This document shows, one piece after another, positions 40,130 through 42,284 of a DNA stretch of 42,284 nucleotides. This DNA comes from a virus. Position 1 is the first letter of the stretch. Each line of letters starts with the position of its first letter. The notes beneath the pieces are model-generated. The model was given only the letters and a program-made list of their open reading frames with translations, ran no database searches and was not told where the DNA came from. The stretch is taken from positions 1 to 42,284 of IMG/VR virus record IMGVR_UViG_3300035199_001173; one strand, given 5' to 3'. A program made the position numbers and the translations under genes.

Positions 40130-40209
40130 TCTTGATCATTCGGGCGTCCGCGCTTCAGCCCTGGTGTCGCCAGCGCAGGAAGACGGTATTGGGGAAAGGG
40201 CGTGGCGCT
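40130..40209 (+). pseudogene. Decayed second copy of the Ala-rich virion gene 3' end
   Basis: In frame it reads FGRPRFSPGVASAGRRYWGK, against FGRPRFSPGVSSAGSRY-stop at 39178-39232. About 84% of ~50 bases match, including 17 identical bases CGTCCGCGCTTCAGCCC. The stop TAG is TGG here. Both copies are followed by GGGGA and a GC-rich inverted repeat (39235-39256; GGAAAGGG/CCCTTTCC near 40193-40221), so the duplication runs past the stop. Beyond it the virion operon resumes at 40282. Confidence 0.75.
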
Positions 40210-40281
40210 CTCACCCCTTTCCAAATATAGACGTCCTCAAAGCCAGACTCCCCAACAAGCCAAACTTCTCAATAAGAAAGA

Positions 40282-41547
40282 ATGATCATGTTGTCTCCTG
40301 ACCAGTTTCCGGGTGGGCGTGCGCCTGCACGCGTGGCCGATGATGGCCTGCGGTCCTCGCATGTCGATGAGGTCATTGCCCCTCAGGAAAATGCTCTCGG
40401 CTCTTTACACCGGCGCTCCCGCCGGGATGAGGTTGAGCTGTCAGAGAGCTACCGGGCGTCTCTGGCGTTTCAACGTCAGCAACAAGAAGCCGTTGCACAA
40501 GAGCAGGCAAGATGGGCGCAATGGGAAGATGAGGCGGAACTGCGGCGCGCGGCCTCCGCCGCGACACGCCCCCGGGGTGAAGCCGTTAGACCCAGCACAT
40601 CGGCGGAGCCAGGGTCGGGTGTTTGGGACAGTCTCTCATCGTCCTTCACGCATCAAATGCCAGCAAAGTTTTCAGACGCGCTGGGGGATGGTCTAAATCA
40701 GTTGGGATATCCACGATTGGGCGCTTTTGCTGATGACAACCGGCGCAACCTGGAACGTGACAGAGACCGTCTATATCAACGGCCCGACGATGCTCCCACG
40801 GATGTGGTTGGGGCTTTGGGCGATGGCAACTTTTCCGGCGCCGCCAAAGGCATTTTGTACAATGGTACCGACAATATGGGTGCGACAGTTCCAGCGATTG
40901 CGACAGGCATCGCCAAACGAGCGCCGGTTATTGCAGCCGTAGGCGCTACAGCGAATTTTGCGACGAAGCTGTCTGACCTGCGAGCCGAAAGACGTGCCAA
41001 GGGGCTGGATGATACGCTCTCTGCGTTGGATTACGCCAACGCGGCAACCCAGGTGCTTATCGATGTTTTCCCTTATGGAGAGAAGACTGTAGGGAGCGCC
41101 TATCGGACCCTGAAGGAGATCGGTCCTGCAGACGTGGCGAAGATTGCAAAGGCTGTAGGTCTGGATGCGACCACGGAAGGTGTGAAAGAGATTATGCAGT
41201 CTGGCTTGACCATGTTGGGTACAGCTTATGAGGGAGGAAACTATACTCCAACCGAGATTGTTAAGCGGTTCGCAAACGAATTTCTCACAGGGGGACCGAC
41301 CAGAGTGGCACCCGCCATTGGTGCACGGGTTGTCCCGCCCGCAGTGAGATCAGCAAGAGATGGAGCCGTAGAGGTTACAGCGCGTGCAACAGAGGGTGTT
41401 GCCCTTGATCCACATCTGAATTTTCCGTTCCCCCTTGAACACCCGAGTGGGAATGCCCTTCCATCGCCCCGACAATCTGCTGCGCCGCGTGCTTCCAAGC
41501 CTCAGCAAAGTAGACGACCGACACGATCTCATCAAAACCAGCACTAG
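40282..41547 (+). CDS. Phage internal/polyvalent-type virion protein, possibly truncated
   Basis: 421 aa; MIMLSPDQF or MLSPDQF (40288) start. A charged coiled region (YRASLAFQRQQQEAVAQEQARWAQWEDEAELRRA) is followed by a hydrophobic middle (ATVPAIATGIAKRAPVIAAVGATANFATKLSDL). Then ERRAKGLDDTLSALDYANAATQVLIDVFPYGEKT and TTEGVKEIMQSG resemble a domain found in very large internal virion or polyvalent proteins of phages. Here the chain ends soon after (SRRPTRSHQNQH), so the gene may be a shortened version. It follows the decayed copy at 40130-40209. Confidence 0.65.
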   Translation: MIMLSPDQFPGGRAPARVADDGLRSSHVDEVIAPQENALGSLHRRSRRDEVELSESYRASLAFQRQQQEAVAQEQARWAQWEDEAELRRAASAATRPRGEAVRPSTSAEPGSGVWDSLSSSFTHQMPAKFSDALGDGLNQLGYPRLGAFADDNRRNLERDRDRLYQRPDDAPTDVVGALGDGNFSGAAKGILYNGTDNMGATVPAIATGIAKRAPVIAAVGATANFATKLSDLRAERRAKGLDDTLSALDYANAATQVLIDVFPYGEKTVGSAYRTLKEIGPADVAKIAKAVGLDATTEGVKEIMQSGLTMLGTAYEGGNYTPTEIVKRFANEFLTGGPTRVAPAIGARVVPPAVRSARDGAVEVTARATEGVALDPHLNFPFPLEHPSGNALPSPRQSAAPRASKPQQSRRPTRSHQNQH

Positions 41548-41662
41548 TCCTCAGAAGTGTGTCCTCACGAAACTTGTGATTTCGACTAGGAAACACCATA
41601 TTTATCTCTAGCTATTGAGTGTCGCGTCGTCTCCATTATTGGCACACGACGAAGGAGCATGC

Positions 41663-41761
41663 GTGACGAGCGACGCAGACATGAACTGGTGGCGGGGCGT
41701 CAGGATTGGTCTTTTGGTGAATGGAGAAACAGGTGGCATCACAGCCCAGATCACAACCTGA
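41663..41761 (+). CDS. Possible 32-aa leader peptide
   Basis: GTG 41663 has a near-perfect AAGGAG site 6 nt upstream (41651-41656), better than that of the next gene. The product is TSDADMNWWRGVRIGLLV plus a short polar tail. It overlaps the 41721 gene by 41 nt in another frame, so it could couple translation to that gene. Too short for certainty. Confidence 0.35.
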   Translation: MTSDADMNWWRGVRIGLLVNGETGGITAQITT

Positions 41762-41957
41762 GTGGGTGCAAAAACTCTGGGACAAGTTTCCGGCCTTGAA
41801 AACTATTTTTGGAGCGGTGGTCGCAGGCGTTAAAGCGTTTATTGCGTCTTACTGGTCGTCCCGATTTCACAAGGGCGTTGTGCTTGTTGCTACAATTGCT
41901 GGTCTGGTCCCTTTTGCCATTATTTTTGTAGGAATCCTGGTTGCCTTGACGCAGTGA
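41721..41957 (+). CDS. Small single-TM protein, first tandem copy
   Basis: 78 aa starting MEKQVASQPRSQPEWVQKLWDKFP. A possible amphipathic segment (ALKTIFGAVVAGVKAFIASYW) is followed by a TM helix (about 53-75, VVLVATIAGLVPFAIIFVGILVAL). The paralogue begins one base after its stop and has an almost identical N-terminus, so the two arose by tandem duplication. Function unknown; a membrane role at the end of the virion operon (for example in lysis) is possible but unsupported. Confidence 0.7.
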   Translation: MEKQVASQPRSQPEWVQKLWDKFPALKTIFGAVVAGVKAFIASYWSSRFHKGVVLVATIAGLVPFAIIFVGILVALTQ

Positions 41958-42284
41958 ATGGAGAAACAGGTGGCATCACGCCCCAGATTAGAACCTGAGA
42001 GAGTTCAAAACCACTGGGACAGGTTTCCAGTTTTAACGACAGGCATTGGATGGATCGTCAAAGGTGGGAAGTTGTTCATGGCCGGTGCCAGAGCGATCTC
42101 GGCGGGCATTGATGCTGTTGATGTTCGGATTGATGTGGTCGTTAAAGCAGTTGTTGCTTTCGTGAAGACGGATATGTTTGACAGGTGGCTGATGCCGGTC
42201 TTTTTTCTCTTCGGCGCAATTGTTGGCGCGACATTGTTCCTAGTTGTTTTTGCTGGAGAGATCGCACGATCTGTTTTTCTTTAG
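41958..42284 (+). CDS. Small membrane protein, second tandem copy
   Basis: 108 aa, starting directly after the TGA of the first copy (TGA-ATG). The N-terminus MEKQVASRPRLEPERVQNHWDRFP matches the first copy. It then diverges: GIGWIVKGGKLFMAGARAISAGIDAVDVRIDVVVKAVVAFVK and a C-terminal TM helix (LMPVFFLFGAIVGATLFLVVFA). Twenty-six bases around the start codon (41954-41979) are identical to 41717-41742. The start probably relies on coupling with the first copy. The frame closes at the last base of the window. Confidence 0.7.
   Translation: MEKQVASRPRLEPERVQNHWDRFPVLTTGIGWIVKGGKLFMAGARAISAGIDAVDVRIDVVVKAVVAFVKTDMFDRWLMPVFFLFGAIVGATLFLVVFAGEIARSVFL

Noticed and set aside
1-42284. tRNA or rRNA genes
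   Set aside because: I saw no T-loop/acceptor pattern or rRNA-like stretch, though short tRNAs can be missed by eye.

Overview
The window reads as a piece of an alphaproteobacterial chromosome built on a podovirus (phage) scaffold. The scaffold genes resemble those of SIO1/cobavirus-type roseophages: a T7-family DNA polymerase, a T7 gp6-like 5'-3' exonuclease, a dNMP kinase, a B12-dependent class II ribonucleotide reductase (RNR), a HAD/PNK-type phosphatase, then a tail fiber with HxH motifs, a gp10-like structural protein and several virion-type proteins. I see no integrase, terminase, portal, capsid or primase-helicase in the window. It is therefore either part of a longer prophage or a decayed/domesticated one. 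The host assignment rests on REP-like palindromes of alphaproteobacterial style, a luxR-luxI-phyH locus and codon use; the genus is not identifiable.

Layout. 1-7136 (minus): seven co-oriented paralogues built from about 18 copies of one ~100-residue, two-cysteine periplasmic repeat; six carry signal peptides and one carries a multi-TM N-terminus. 7335-9535 (plus): DNA polymerase and a small DpnD/PcfM-like protein. 9684-13436: membrane, secreted and outer-membrane-like genes. 13708-17274 (plus): exonuclease, dNMP kinase, RNR. 17275-18115: REP repeats, one small gene and a decayed second copy of the RNR tail. 18345-22547 (minus): coiled-coil membrane protein, DUF2971-like protein, and an operon of secreted endonuclease I + membrane protein + secreted protein. 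22770-23225: HAD phosphatase. 23226-26764: REP array, secreted protein, then luxR, a perfect 18-bp palindrome, luxI and a phytanoyl-CoA dioxygenase. 26848-27782: small, possibly phage-derived genes with a structured leader, then a good terminator. 27950-33011: secreted protein, alpha/beta hydrolase, EPQ-repeat membrane protein, two secreted paralogues, small membrane protein. 33355-41547: virion genes interrupted by one secreted-protein gene. 41663-42284: tandem small membrane proteins.

How it fits together. Phage core genes alternate with non-phage genes, most of which encode envelope-targeted products (signal peptide or membrane segments). At three places the phage gene before a cargo insertion is intact, and a diverged second copy of its 3' end lies on the far side of the cargo: the DpnD-like gene (9500-9535 / 10143-10178), RNR (17217-17274 / 18056-18113) and the Ala-rich virion gene (about 39170-39232 / 40130-40192). 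This recurrent pattern is the most unusual thing in the window and suggests a common way of adding cargo behind phage genes. The second notable system is the repeat-protein cluster. In most of its genes the conserved C-terminal Cys-Glu-x-Tyr-Ala-Asn codons also supply the ribosome-binding site and start codon of the next gene, and the two repeat cysteines are always lost together, implying a disulfide.
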